This document shows positions 1-6,932 of a stretch of 64,000 bases of DNA, one piece after another. The stretch covers positions 185,974 to 249,973 of the forward strand of contig NZ_KB904156.1 in the NCBI RefSeq assembly GCF_000380025.1, read 5' to 3'. The notes beneath the pieces were generated by a model. That model did no database searches. It was not told the DNA's origin and saw nothing but the letters and a program-made list of their open reading frames with translations. The translations under genes and the position numbers were made by a program. The stretch comes from Streptococcus entericus DSM 14446. GTDB lineage: Bacteria > Bacillota > Bacilli > Lactobacillales > Streptococcaceae. Position 1 is the stretch's first letter. The number at the start of each line of letters is the position of its first letter.

Positions 1-67
1 GGAAGGACGCCAATGGCTGAGCTATATCAGTCGAAGCGGGGTTCGACGCTACATCCCAATTAACTAA
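1..67 (+). CDS. C-terminal end of a cell-wall SH3-domain protein (partial)
   Basis: The reading frame beginning at base 2 is open from the window edge to a TAA at 65-67. It ends in a W-L-S-Y-I-S...SG-V-R-R-Y-I-P pattern. This is how bacterial SH3_5-type cell-wall-binding domains of streptococcal peptidoglycan hydrolases commonly end. Only 21 residues are visible, so the enzyme class (amidase, CHAP peptidase or lysozyme) cannot be told. Confidence 0.6.
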   Translation, partial: EGRQWLSYISRSGVRRYIPIN

Positions 68-92
68 GTTATTTATGGAAAGGATGACACTC

Positions 93-692
93 ATGTCTAA
101 AACAGCAAAAATTTCAAAAACCGTCCTACTATTAGGTCTTCTAACCAGCGTTGCAACCTTGACAGCCTGCGGTAAAAAAGAAGCAACCACCACCACAGCC
201 TCATCAAGTGTCACAAAAACGAGTCAGTCATCTTCAAAAGAAAAAGTGACCACCTCACCAGCGACTGAGGCAACCTCAGAAGCCACTGAGGCTGAAACAG
301 CCACTTCTGAAACGGCGTCTTCAACTGCAACAACCAGTACCTTTAATCTGGATGCTATCGTGGCTGGTGACTTTAGCTCAATTGCAGGAACTTGGGCAAA
401 TGCCAACGGTAAAACAGTTGTGATTGAAGGAGATAAACTGATTTTTGAGACAGAAGGAGAGTCAGATCCTAATCAGTATAATCTGATTGAATCACAAAAT
501 CTTCATGAGGAGGGGCGTGTAGGTGCTTCCATTGGCTTCTATAACAACGGCGAGCGTCAAGGAGGGATTGTTTTATCAATCGTTCCAGCAGGTGTTCCTA
601 ATATTCTTGGTGAAGTAAGTGACCAAGATCATCTTGAAATGGGACACATGCCGACGACTGCTGATTCTGGGGAACATTTTTTCCGTCAATAA
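93..692 (+). CDS. Lipoprotein with Ser/Thr-rich linker and DUF6287-like domain
   Basis: This 199-residue protein has a lysine-containing N-terminus, a hydrophobic stretch and a lipobox ending L-T-A-C near residue 26, so it should be lipid-anchored outside the membrane. Residues about 30-85 are a Thr/Ser/Glu/Ala-rich spacer. The remaining part starts with a pattern like F-N-L-D-A-I-x-x-G-D-F-S-S-I-A-G-T-W, which resembles the small DUF6287 domain of streptococcal lipoproteins. I chose ATG 93 over the in-frame ATG at 75 because an AAAGGA ribosome site lies 9 bases ahead of it and the signal peptide then starts cleanly. No function is known. It is monocistronic, with a terminator at 731-764. Confidence 0.75.
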   Translation: MSKTAKISKTVLLLGLLTSVATLTACGKKEATTTTASSSVTKTSQSSSKEKVTTSPATEATSEATEAETATSETASSTATTSTFNLDAIVAGDFSSIAGTWANANGKTVVIEGDKLIFETEGESDPNQYNLIESQNLHEEGRVGASIGFYNNGERQGGIVLSIVPAGVPNILGEVSDQDHLEMGHMPTTADSGEHFFRQ

Positions 693-730
693 AGCTCTGA
701 CCTGAGATGCTATCATCACGACATCGACAT

Positions 731-764
731 AAAAGCAGTGGGACATCGTATCCAACTGCTTTTT
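731..764. terminator. Terminator between convergent genes
   Basis: Arms AAAAGCAGT and ACTGCTTTT close a short loop between the lipoprotein and the convergent hydrolase gene. A and T tracts on both sides could let it work in both directions. Confidence 0.6.
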
Positions 765-771
765 AGATATT

Positions 772-1536
772 TTAGATAAAGTTTTTATCTGTTAGCCAAT
801 GCTTGATTACCCGAAGTGTCTGATTTTGGAATTTTCCAGACTCGTACATGTGGTCAGCTCCCGTGATGGAGACGAGTACAGAGTCTTTATGATTTTTAGC
901 AGTTTTTCGGGCAATAGCAGAGACGGTCATCTTGTCCTCACTACCTGTAATGACAAGTACAGGACAAGAGATTTTATGAAAGTCTACCCGACCAGCTCGG
1001 CTATTATCCAGAAAAGGAAAGGCCATTTGAGTATAGACCTTACCAGATTCTGGTACCAAATCCTTGAACAAGTCCTCCTTGATGGCGTCGTCTTGGGCAT
1101 TGAGGCAGTAGCGGAAGAACTCATCCTTATAAGGTGGCATTGCCTTTTTCCAAAAGCCCCAACGCAGAAAATGCTTGATAAAACAGCGAATCATCGTCGG
1201 GTAAAGTGCAAAAATATCTGCAGTCGGAGCAGGTCCCATCAGGATCATCCCAGCGACAGGCGTGCGTTCGGCAACCATCTGAGCGAGTAAGCAGCCTAAG
1301 GAGTGCCCCAGTAAAAGGGGTGGCTGTTCTAAACTGTTGACAAGGTCGACCAAATCATCTGTATAATCTTGGAGACTGAGAGCACCGACTTTTTCAGCAA
1401 CCTCGTCGTAAGGTAGGTCATGATAACGTAGGCTTGGCGTGTGGACGCGGCAACCAAATTGCTCTAGCTGAGTAGCAAAGTTTCCCCATACCTTCCCGGA
1501 GCACCATGTGCCATGAATTAAAACAATGTCTTGCAT
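772..1536 (-). CDS. Alpha/beta hydrolase
   Basis: This 254-residue cytoplasmic protein has an alpha/beta-hydrolase fold. The oxyanion segment L-I-H-G-T-W lies near residue 6, the nucleophile elbow G-H-S-L-G at 77-81 (Ser79), a strand ending G-S-E-D that should supply the acidic residue, and G-A-D-H-M for the catalytic histidine near the C-terminus. The length is normal for single-domain esterases and lipases of this group. The substrate cannot be inferred. It is read away from csbD, which lies upstream on the same strand behind its own terminator, so it is probably transcribed alone. Confidence 0.8.
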   Translation of the reverse strand: MQDIVLIHGTWCSGKVWGNFATQLEQFGCRVHTPSLRYHDLPYDEVAEKVGALSLQDYTDDLVDLVNSLEQPPLLLGHSLGCLLAQMVAERTPVAGMILMGPAPTADIFALYPTMIRCFIKHFLRWGFWKKAMPPYKDEFFRYCLNAQDDAIKEDLFKDLVPESGKVYTQMAFPFLDNSRAGRVDFHKISCPVLVITGSEDKMTVSAIARKTAKNHKDSVLVSITGADHMYESGKFQNQTLRVIKHWLTDKNFI

Positions 1537-1551
1537 ATCCTATTCCCCATT

Positions 1552-1577
1552 AAAAAGAGCCTTTATCGGCTCTTTTT
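1552..1577 (-). terminator. Terminator after csbD
   Basis: AAAAAGAGCC and GGCTCTTTTT pair around a 6-base loop just past the csbD stop codon on the minus strand. Confidence 0.75.
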
Positions 1578-1581
1578 ATGA

Positions 1582-1830
1582 TTAAAGCTTGTTTTTCAAA
1601 CTTTCAACAGCACCTTCGACAGCCTCTTTGGCATCGTTGGCCAAGTCTTTAGACTTCTCAACAGCATCTTCTAAGCCTTTTTTAGCATCTGCTGCAACTT
1701 CCTTAGCCTTGCCAACAAGATTGTCAACAACGCCTTCTGTTTCTAATTTTTTATCACCAAGAACCTTACCAGCTAATTCTTTGGCTGAGCCAGTCACTTG
1801 GTCTAATTTTGCATCTAATTTATCAAACAT
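1582..1830 (-). CDS. CsbD family stress protein
   Basis: This 82-residue, highly charged, helical protein begins [14 protein letters not shown] and contains the K-E-x-x-G-K-x-x-G-D-K-x-x-E-x-E-G core of the CsbD family. The family is general-stress induced and of unknown biochemical role. A second, shorter CsbD protein is encoded in the Gls24 operon at 22728-22919; this copy carries an extra C-terminal repetitive helix rich in Lys, Ala and Asp/Glu. The gene is monocistronic. A TGGTATAAT element (1859-1864 on the minus strand) and a cre-like site lie upstream. Confidence 0.85.
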   Translation of the reverse strand: MFDKLDAKLDQVTGSAKELAGKVLGDKKLETEGVVDNLVGKAKEVAADAKKGLEDAVEKSKDLANDAKEAVEGAVESLKNKL

Positions 1831-1882
1831 TTGATAACCTCCTTTAGTTGATAGATCTATTATACCATAGTTTCATAATTTA

Positions 1883-1896
1883 TGAAAACGTTTTGT
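1883..1896 (-). promoter_or_regulatory. cre-like site upstream of csbD
   Basis: The 14-mer TGAAAACGTTTTGT matches the CcpA operator consensus at about 12 of 14 positions. It lies about 20 bases upstream of the extended -10 element of csbD (TATAAT, complement of 1859-1864), near where a -35 element would be. Confidence 0.4.
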
Positions 1897-2170
1897 TTAA
1901 TAAGAAATGAGCGCTTGCCTGATTTAGATAGGCGATTAACTTCCTGTTGTTGTCTGGCTGCTAGACAGCTCAGATAGATAGCTGTAGGTCGGTTGATATG
2001 GCAGGTTGCGAGGAGAAAGCTCGTTATCGTTAGGCGTGTCGCTCCACTGAGCTATTTGTTGGTCAACCTGCTGTGCAAGTCATGACTTGAATGTTAAGAA
2101 AGTATTAATGAACGGCGTAGGGTAATGCCAAGCCTTTCAAAAACGATATTTTAGTTGGTAACAATCAGAA
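1897..2170. other. Intergenic region with no recognised gene
   Basis: About 270 bases without a convincing reading frame. There are short inverted repeats, for example the palindrome AAGTCATGACTT near 2086-2097 and GCTC/GAGC arms around 2020-2060, but no promoter-terminator pair that would define an RNA gene. Confidence 0.4.
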
Positions 2171-2202
2171 AAGCAAGAGGCTAGGACTTTTGTCCCAGCC
2201 TC
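2171..2202 (-). terminator. Terminator of the GGCTGGGAC type
   Basis: GAGGCTAGGAC and GTCCCAGCCTC form an 11-bp stem with one G-U pair and a TTTT loop. On the minus strand it lies just after the secreted thioredoxin-like gene and is followed by a T-rich tract. Related hairpins occur at 28570-28612 and 32451-32489. Confidence 0.75.
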
Positions 2203-2219
2203 GTTGAGGTGTACAGCCA

Positions 2220-2645
2220 TTAGGTTAAATTGGTGGTCAGAAATTCTAGTAATTGGCTGATGTCAGCTCGCCAATCGTTATGATAGACAGCAATTTGTTT
2301 CCGATTGCTGAATTTAGCGAGGTAGGCATGAGAGCGAATGGCGTACTTTTTGGAAAAAGTTTTATAGGCTTGAGCATTAATACCTTTGACATTAAGGTAC
2401 AAGATGGGAGCAGAAGCAGTTTCAACTTCATGCAGTTGAGCCAGTGCCAACTGAGCATCAACGTTATCGTCACGACCGATAAAAAGGTAAAAGGTTTCTT
2501 TGGCGCTTATCCTAGCCCTCACAGTGTCGAGGTTGACCTCCTGGATGGCCTGTGGATTTGAGGTGTCAATGGTTTGGGCCATAGCTGAGCTGAACCAGCC
2601 AGCTAGACCAAGTAAACTAATAAAGAGTAGTAGCATTTTTTTCAT
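2220..2645 (-). CDS. Secreted thioredoxin-fold-like protein lacking CxxC
   Basis: This 141-residue protein has a signal peptide ending A-M-A-Q near residue 24 and a mature part that reads like a small thioredoxin fold: a strand F-Y-L-F-I-G-R, a helix, then P-I-L-Y-L-N-V. In bacteriocin transport accessory (PedC-like) proteins the same strand is followed by a CPxC active site. Here the segment is D-D-N-V-D-A-Q, and the whole protein lacks cysteine, so it should have no redox activity. A GGGAGG ribosome site precedes the start. No bacteriocin gene is adjacent. The family assignment is inferred from pattern only. Confidence 0.6.
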   Translation of the reverse strand: MKKMLLLFISLLGLAGWFSSAMAQTIDTSNPQAIQEVNLDTVRARISAKETFYLFIGRDDNVDAQLALAQLHEVETASAPILYLNVKGINAQAYKTFSKKYAIRSHAYLAKFSNRKQIAVYHNDWRADISQLLEFLTTNLT

Positions 2646-2724
2646 TTCTTTTTTCCTCCCAATAGGGTATTCGTAAATGGAGGAGGAAATTTTGTCTTTG
2701 CTCTGCTATTTTCCCTAAAACATC

Positions 2725-2755
2725 AAAAAAATCCCAGCTTATGCTGAGATTTTTT
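2725..2755 (-). terminator. Terminator after pflB
   Basis: AAATCCCAGC and GCTGAGATTT pair around TTAT, with T tracts outside, immediately past the pflB stop codon. Confidence 0.75.
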
Positions 2756-2761
2756 AGTTGA

Positions 2762-5092
2762 TTACAACCCTAAGAGTTCTTTAGCGTGGTCATCCATTGA
2801 TAGAACTTCGTGGAAGACACGTTGGGTGAGCTCAGTTTTTTGCTCTTTGGTTAAGTACTTGGTGTTAACACAGTAGCCTGAGATACGAACGATAACGTCT
2901 TCACCACGCATGATGCTGTCGTAGACATCTTGTAAGTCCATAACGTTCAAGTTAACGTGCTGACCACCCTCTTCAAAGTAGGCGTCAAGGATAGTCACCA
3001 AGTTACCAACTTGCTCATCAAAGGTCTTACCAAGCGCTTTTGGAGATACCTGAGTAGTTAGTGAGATACCATCGTTAGCGTGTGAGAAGTCAAGTTTCTT
3101 GAGGGAGTTGAGGTTTTGCAACCAGCCACCACGAGATTTAGATGTTGGGTTAGCACCTGGTGGGAAGAATTCTACTTTAGATGTGTTGACTGAACCATCT
3201 TCGTTGAGGAATACACCACGGTGAACTGGTGAGTTACCAGTTTGTTTAGAGTAAGCCACGTTTGAGGTGATGGTCAAGATTGACACAGCTGCTTCAGCAT
3301 TTTTGTAGAGTTTGTGACGAGCCAAGCGAGTGTAGAAGGCTTCCATCAACCATTTTGCGATGTCATCTACACGGTCATCGTCCTCACCGTAGCGTGGGAA
3401 GTCACCGTTTACTTCGTAGTCATAGATAAATCCAGTTTCATCACGGATTGGTTTTACTTCAGCATATTTGATAGCAGACAGGGAGTCAACAGTGTTGGCA
3501 AAGCCACAGATACCGAAGCCCATGTTAGCGCGCAGGTGAGTTGGCAAGAAGGCCATTTGCACGGCTTCGTAGTTGTATTTGTCAGTCATGTAGTGGATGA
3601 TGTTCATGGCATCCACGTAAGTGTCTGTCAACCAGTCAAGAGCTTTTTCAAAGTTAGCGATAACTTCATCGTACTCAAAGATTTCTGAGTTGTTTGGCTC
3701 AACCACATCAAAGACCTTGTAGTCTTTATGCACATCGTCGTAACCGTTGTTCCAAGATGAGAGCAGAGCTTTCAACACGTTTACACGGGCACCGAAGTAC
3801 TGGATGTTATGGCGTTTTTCTTCACTTTCTGGGTCAAGTGGTGACACACAGCAAGAGATACAGCTCATTTCACCGTAGCCGTCTTTAGCCATGGTGGTTA
3901 CACCTTCATACTGGATAGAAGAATGTTTGTGGCTCATAGCCATACAGTAGCGACGGAAGGCGTATGGCAACTGGTCTGACCAAAGAACGGTCAAGTTTGG
4001 CTCTGGTGAGTTACCGATGTTGTCGAGAGTGTGCAAGAAGCGGTAATCCATCTTAGTGACACGGTGACGGCCATCGTTACCCATACCAGCCATAGAAGTG
4101 GTTAAGAAGGTTGGGTCACCTGAGTAGATTTCGTCGAAGGCTTTGGTACGAGCAAATTTTACCGTACGAAGTTTAAGAACGAAATCGTCAACGAATTCTT
4201 GGATTTCGCTTTCGGTGTAGGTACCGCGAGCCAAGTCACGCTCAGAGTAAATGTCAAGAACGATTGGCACACGACCGAGAGAAGTTGCTGCACCGTTAAT
4301 GACACGACAGACAGACATAAAGGCGATGTTGACCCATTGGATAGCTTCTTTGGTGTCAAAAGCAGGGCGACGCACGTCAAGACCATAGAGGTCACCGAGT
4401 TTCACCACGTCTTGCAAGGCTTGGTACTGGAGGTTAATTTCTTCACGAAGACGAGTGGTTTCTTCATCGATGTCTGTGATGGCGTTCCAGTCGTTAACTT
4501 TTTCTTGCATGAGGTAGTCTGCACCGTAGAGGGCAAGACGAGCATACATACCGATGATACGACCACGAGAGTAAGCATCTGGCAGACCTGATACGTGGTG
4601 GCTGTGACGGGCACGACGAATGTCAGCAGTGTAAGCGCGGAAGATACCATCGTTTACTGTTGTCGCATGCTTGGTGTAAATCTCATGAAGAAGTGGGTCA
4701 GGCGTGTAACCATTCTCAATCAGAGTGGTTTCAGCCATGCGGATACCACCGCGTGGCATGAAGTTAAGTTTGAAGAGTTCATCGTTTTGGATACCGAAAA
4801 TCAACTCGTTATCTTTATCGATGAAACCTGCAGGAATACCTGCGATGGAAGTAGCACGGTCGATATCCATTGGGAAACGAGTATCTTCGTAGTGTGCTTT
4901 GGTTTCTTCGATGATTTTTTTGATTTTCAAAGAACGCTCAGTCACAGGAGCAAGGAAGCTCTCGTCACCATCGTAAGGGTTGTAGTTAGCTTGAACAAAA
5001 CGAGTAACGCTTGCTTTGTCACGCCAGTCAGTTCCCTTAAAGCCTTCCCAGGCTTTTTCAAAAACATCAGTGTTTGTTGTTACTTTTGCCAT
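2762..5092 (-). CDS. pflB: Formate C-acetyltransferase (pyruvate formate-lyase)
   Basis: This 776-residue glycyl-radical enzyme converts pyruvate and CoA to acetyl-CoA and formate in anaerobic mixed-acid fermentation. The paired active-site cysteines lie in the C-I-S-C-C-V-S-P motif in the middle of the chain. The radical glycine is in R-I-S-G-Y-C-V-N-T near the C-terminus (Gly739). The length is normal for Firmicutes PflB. The activating enzyme gene is not in the window. It is monocistronic with an AAGGAG ribosome site. A TTGCTG-N18-TATAAT promoter with a cre-like site between its two elements implies CcpA control, which is well established for streptococcal pfl. Confidence 0.97.
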   Translation of the reverse strand: MAKVTTNTDVFEKAWEGFKGTDWRDKASVTRFVQANYNPYDGDESFLAPVTERSLKIKKIIEETKAHYEDTRFPMDIDRATSIAGIPAGFIDKDNELIFGIQNDELFKLNFMPRGGIRMAETTLIENGYTPDPLLHEIYTKHATTVNDGIFRAYTADIRRARHSHHVSGLPDAYSRGRIIGMYARLALYGADYLMQEKVNDWNAITDIDEETTRLREEINLQYQALQDVVKLGDLYGLDVRRPAFDTKEAIQWVNIAFMSVCRVINGAATSLGRVPIVLDIYSERDLARGTYTESEIQEFVDDFVLKLRTVKFARTKAFDEIYSGDPTFLTTSMAGMGNDGRHRVTKMDYRFLHTLDNIGNSPEPNLTVLWSDQLPYAFRRYCMAMSHKHSSIQYEGVTTMAKDGYGEMSCISCCVSPLDPESEEKRHNIQYFGARVNVLKALLSSWNNGYDDVHKDYKVFDVVEPNNSEIFEYDEVIANFEKALDWLTDTYVDAMNIIHYMTDKYNYEAVQMAFLPTHLRANMGFGICGFANTVDSLSAIKYAEVKPIRDETGFIYDYEVNGDFPRYGEDDDRVDDIAKWLMEAFYTRLARHKLYKNAEAAVSILTITSNVAYSKQTGNSPVHRGVFLNEDGSVNTSKVEFFPPGANPTSKSRGGWLQNLNSLKKLDFSHANDGISLTTQVSPKALGKTFDEQVGNLVTILDAYFEEGGQHVNLNVMDLQDVYDSIMRGEDVIVRISGYCVNTKYLTKEQKTELTQRVFHEVLSMDDHAKELLGL

Positions 5093-5125
5093 GTCGGTCT
5101 CCTTTTGTGTTATATTGACAAGTTT

Positions 5126-5155
5126 ATTATATCACAACGCAAGCGTTATCAGCAA
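5126..5155 (-). promoter_or_regulatory. pflB promoter
   Basis: On the minus strand TTGCTG (5150-5155) and TATAAT (5126-5131) are separated by 18 bases, about 35 bases upstream of the pflB start. Confidence 0.7.
5138..5151 (-). promoter_or_regulatory. cre-like CcpA site in the pflB promoter
   Basis: TGATAACGCTTGCG matches 12 of 14 positions of TGWNANCGNTNWCA. It lies between and partly over the -35 element, a position expected to repress or modulate transcription. Confidence 0.6.
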
Positions 5156-5235
5156 GAGAAAACAAGGTTTGTGAAGAAGTTCTTTAATAATACAGTTCTA
5201 GTCAAAAGTCTAACTGTACTATAAAATTGTTTTAT

Positions 5236-5263
5236 TTGCAGAAAATCCTAGAAATCGTATAAT
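5236..5263 (+). promoter_or_regulatory. dinB promoter
   Basis: TTGCAG (5236-5241), a 16-base spacer and TATAAT (5258-5263) lie 36 bases before the dinB start codon. Confidence 0.65.
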
Positions 5264-5299
5264 AGTAAAGAGAACGAACGTGCCTAGAAAGGAGCAGCC

Positions 5300-6403
5300 A
5301 TGTTGATTTTCCCCCTCATCAATGACACCTCACGCAAGATTATCCACATTGATATGGATGCTTTTTTTGCGGCGGTGGAAGTGCGGGACAACCCTAGCCT
5401 GCGTGGCAAGCCTGTGATTATTGGTGCTGACCCTCGAGAAACAGGTGGACGTGGGGTGGTCTCGACCTGCTCCTACGAGGCTAGGGCCTTTGGTGTTCGC
5501 TCTGCCATGTCCAGTAAAGAAGCCTATGATCGTTGCCCTCAAGCGGTCTTCATCTCTGGCAATTACAGCAAGTATCAGGAGGTTGGGCGTCAGGTGCGGG
5601 AGATTTTTGCCCGTTACACGGACAAGATTGAGCCCATGAGCATCGATGAGGCTTATCTGGATGTGACGGCTAATAAGCTGGGCATCGCATCGGCTGTTAA
5701 GATTGCCAAGATGATTCAGTACGACGTTTGGCAGGAGTTGCAGCTCACCTGCTCGGCTGGCGTGTCCTACAATAAATTTCTAGCCAAATTAGCCAGTGAT
5801 TTTCAAAAGCCAGCTGGCTTGACCTTGATTTTACCTGAGGAGGCGGAAGGGTTTCTGGCAAACCTGCCCATTGAAAAATTTCATGGGGTTGGCAAGAAAA
5901 CGGTTGAACGCTTGCATGAGATGGGGGTCTTTACAGGCAAGGATTTACAAGGGTTGTCAGAGATGGTTCTCATTGATCAGTTTGGGCGGTTCGGCTATGA
6001 CCTCTATCGCAAGGCCAGAGGCATTTCCAACAGCCCTGTCAGAACCGACCGTGTTCGCAAGTCCATCGGCAGTGAGCGGACCTATGCGAAGCTCCTTTAC
6101 GCTGATGAGGATGCCAAAGTCGAAATCAGCAAAAATGCTAAGCGTGTGGCGGCTACTCTAGCCAAACATGGCAAACAAGGCAGAACCATCGTCCTCAAGG
6201 TGCGTTACGCAGACTTTTCCACGTTAACCAAACGCCGCACCCTAGATGAGGCAACGGCTCATTTTGAGGTGATTGAAAGAATCGCTTATGACATTTTTGA
6301 TGAATTGGTGGAAAATACCTCAGGGATACGGCTCCTGGGAGTGACTGTAACAGGCTTGGAAAGCGATGATGGCAGGCTGGATCTCCTGGAAAGACAAGAA
6401 TAA
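5300..6403 (+). CDS. dinB: DNA polymerase IV (Y-family)
   Basis: This 367-residue error-prone polymerase performs translesion and mismatch extension. [10 protein letters not shown] holds the first catalytic aspartate and the steric-gate phenylalanine, and S-I-D-E-A-Y-L-D holds the second catalytic Asp-Glu pair near residues 115-122. A helix-hairpin-helix and a little-finger domain follow. The length is usual for the family. A GAAAGGAG ribosome site precedes ATG 5300. It is divergent from pflB, an arrangement common in streptococci. It does not end in an obvious QLxLF-type clamp-binding peptide. Confidence 0.95.
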   Translation: MLIFPLINDTSRKIIHIDMDAFFAAVEVRDNPSLRGKPVIIGADPRETGGRGVVSTCSYEARAFGVRSAMSSKEAYDRCPQAVFISGNYSKYQEVGRQVREIFARYTDKIEPMSIDEAYLDVTANKLGIASAVKIAKMIQYDVWQELQLTCSAGVSYNKFLAKLASDFQKPAGLTLILPEEAEGFLANLPIEKFHGVGKKTVERLHEMGVFTGKDLQGLSEMVLIDQFGRFGYDLYRKARGISNSPVRTDRVRKSIGSERTYAKLLYADEDAKVEISKNAKRVAATLAKHGKQGRTIVLKVRYADFSTLTKRRTLDEATAHFEVIERIAYDIFDELVENTSGIRLLGVTVTGLESDDGRLDLLERQE

Positions 6404-6446
6404 GCCTAGATTTGAGTAGTGTTTAACGACCTATCTAGGCTTTGTT
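6402..6446 (+). terminator. Terminator-like hairpin after dinB
   Basis: AAGCCTAGAT and ATCTAGGCTT form a perfect 10-bp stem with a loop of about 21 bases. The left arm overlaps the dinB stop codon. The T tract is weak (TTTGTT). Confidence 0.5.
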
Positions 6447-6463
6447 ACTATCAGTCAGGAGAT

Positions 6464-6694
6464 TTACTCATCATCCGTGATTTCGTCACATTTTTTCAGA
6501 ATACGTTTGAAGGCCATAAAAACATGAAAAGAAGGAACAAATAAGAAGGGTACTGCCCCATGCCAGCCATTTAGGTAGAGGATAATAAAGAAACCCGCAA
6601 AGTAAAGGATATGAGCGAGGGCAAGTCTTCTACCCTCTTGGTAAATATAATCCTTCATAACTGAATACTTCTTTTTGTTTGAAATCACTTTCAT
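6464..6694 (-). CDS. Small two-helix membrane protein, unknown
   Basis: Up to 76 residues, with a short basic N-terminus, hydrophobic segments around residues 25-42 and 46-60 and a charged tail ending D-E-I-T-D-D-E. I do not recognise the family. The start is uncertain: no good ribosome site precedes the first ATG. An internal ATG at 6658, preceded by an AAGAAG stretch, would give a 64-residue protein. It lies alone between dinB and recD2. Confidence 0.5.
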   Translation of the reverse strand: MKVISNKKKYSVMKDYIYQEGRRLALAHILYFAGFFIILYLNGWHGAVPFLFVPSFHVFMAFKRILKKCDEITDDE

Positions 6695-6881
6695 TTCGTT
6701 GTATACTAATAAAAAACAACTAGTTGGTATTGTCAGTGGTATAGTGAGAATGCTTCTCAGTTATGGTATGGGGTATCTTCTTTCCGAGTATTGTTTCCAT
6801 TGTAATGGGAACTATTTCCCTGCACCTAATTATATAGGGTATGTCACAACGAGAACAAGCTTCTCAAACTTCTAAAAAAAT

Positions 6882-6925
6882 AAAAGTTAGCAGGTTCTTG
6901 AATTAGGAGAATCTGCTAACTTTTT
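6882..6925. terminator. Bidirectional terminator by recD2
   Basis: AAAAGTTAGCAG(G)TTCT pairs with AGAA(T)CTGCTAACTTTTT. It has A/T tracts on both sides and directly follows the recD2 stop on the minus strand. Confidence 0.8.
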
Positions 6926-6932
6926 GTTGAAT

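Noticed and set aside
799..1290. 163-residue frame opposite the alpha/beta hydrolase
   Set aside because: The minus strand carries the GHSLG motif and full fold; the plus frame has no family pattern or ribosome site.
1897..2170. Small RNA gene between csbD and the thioredoxin-like gene
   Set aside because: Short inverted repeats exist, but there is no promoter on the plus strand and the only terminator belongs to the minus-strand gene.
6675..6875. 66-residue plus-strand frame between two minus-strand genes
   Set aside because: No ribosome site and odd Cys/Tyr/Asn composition. A different frame looks more like a gene remnant.
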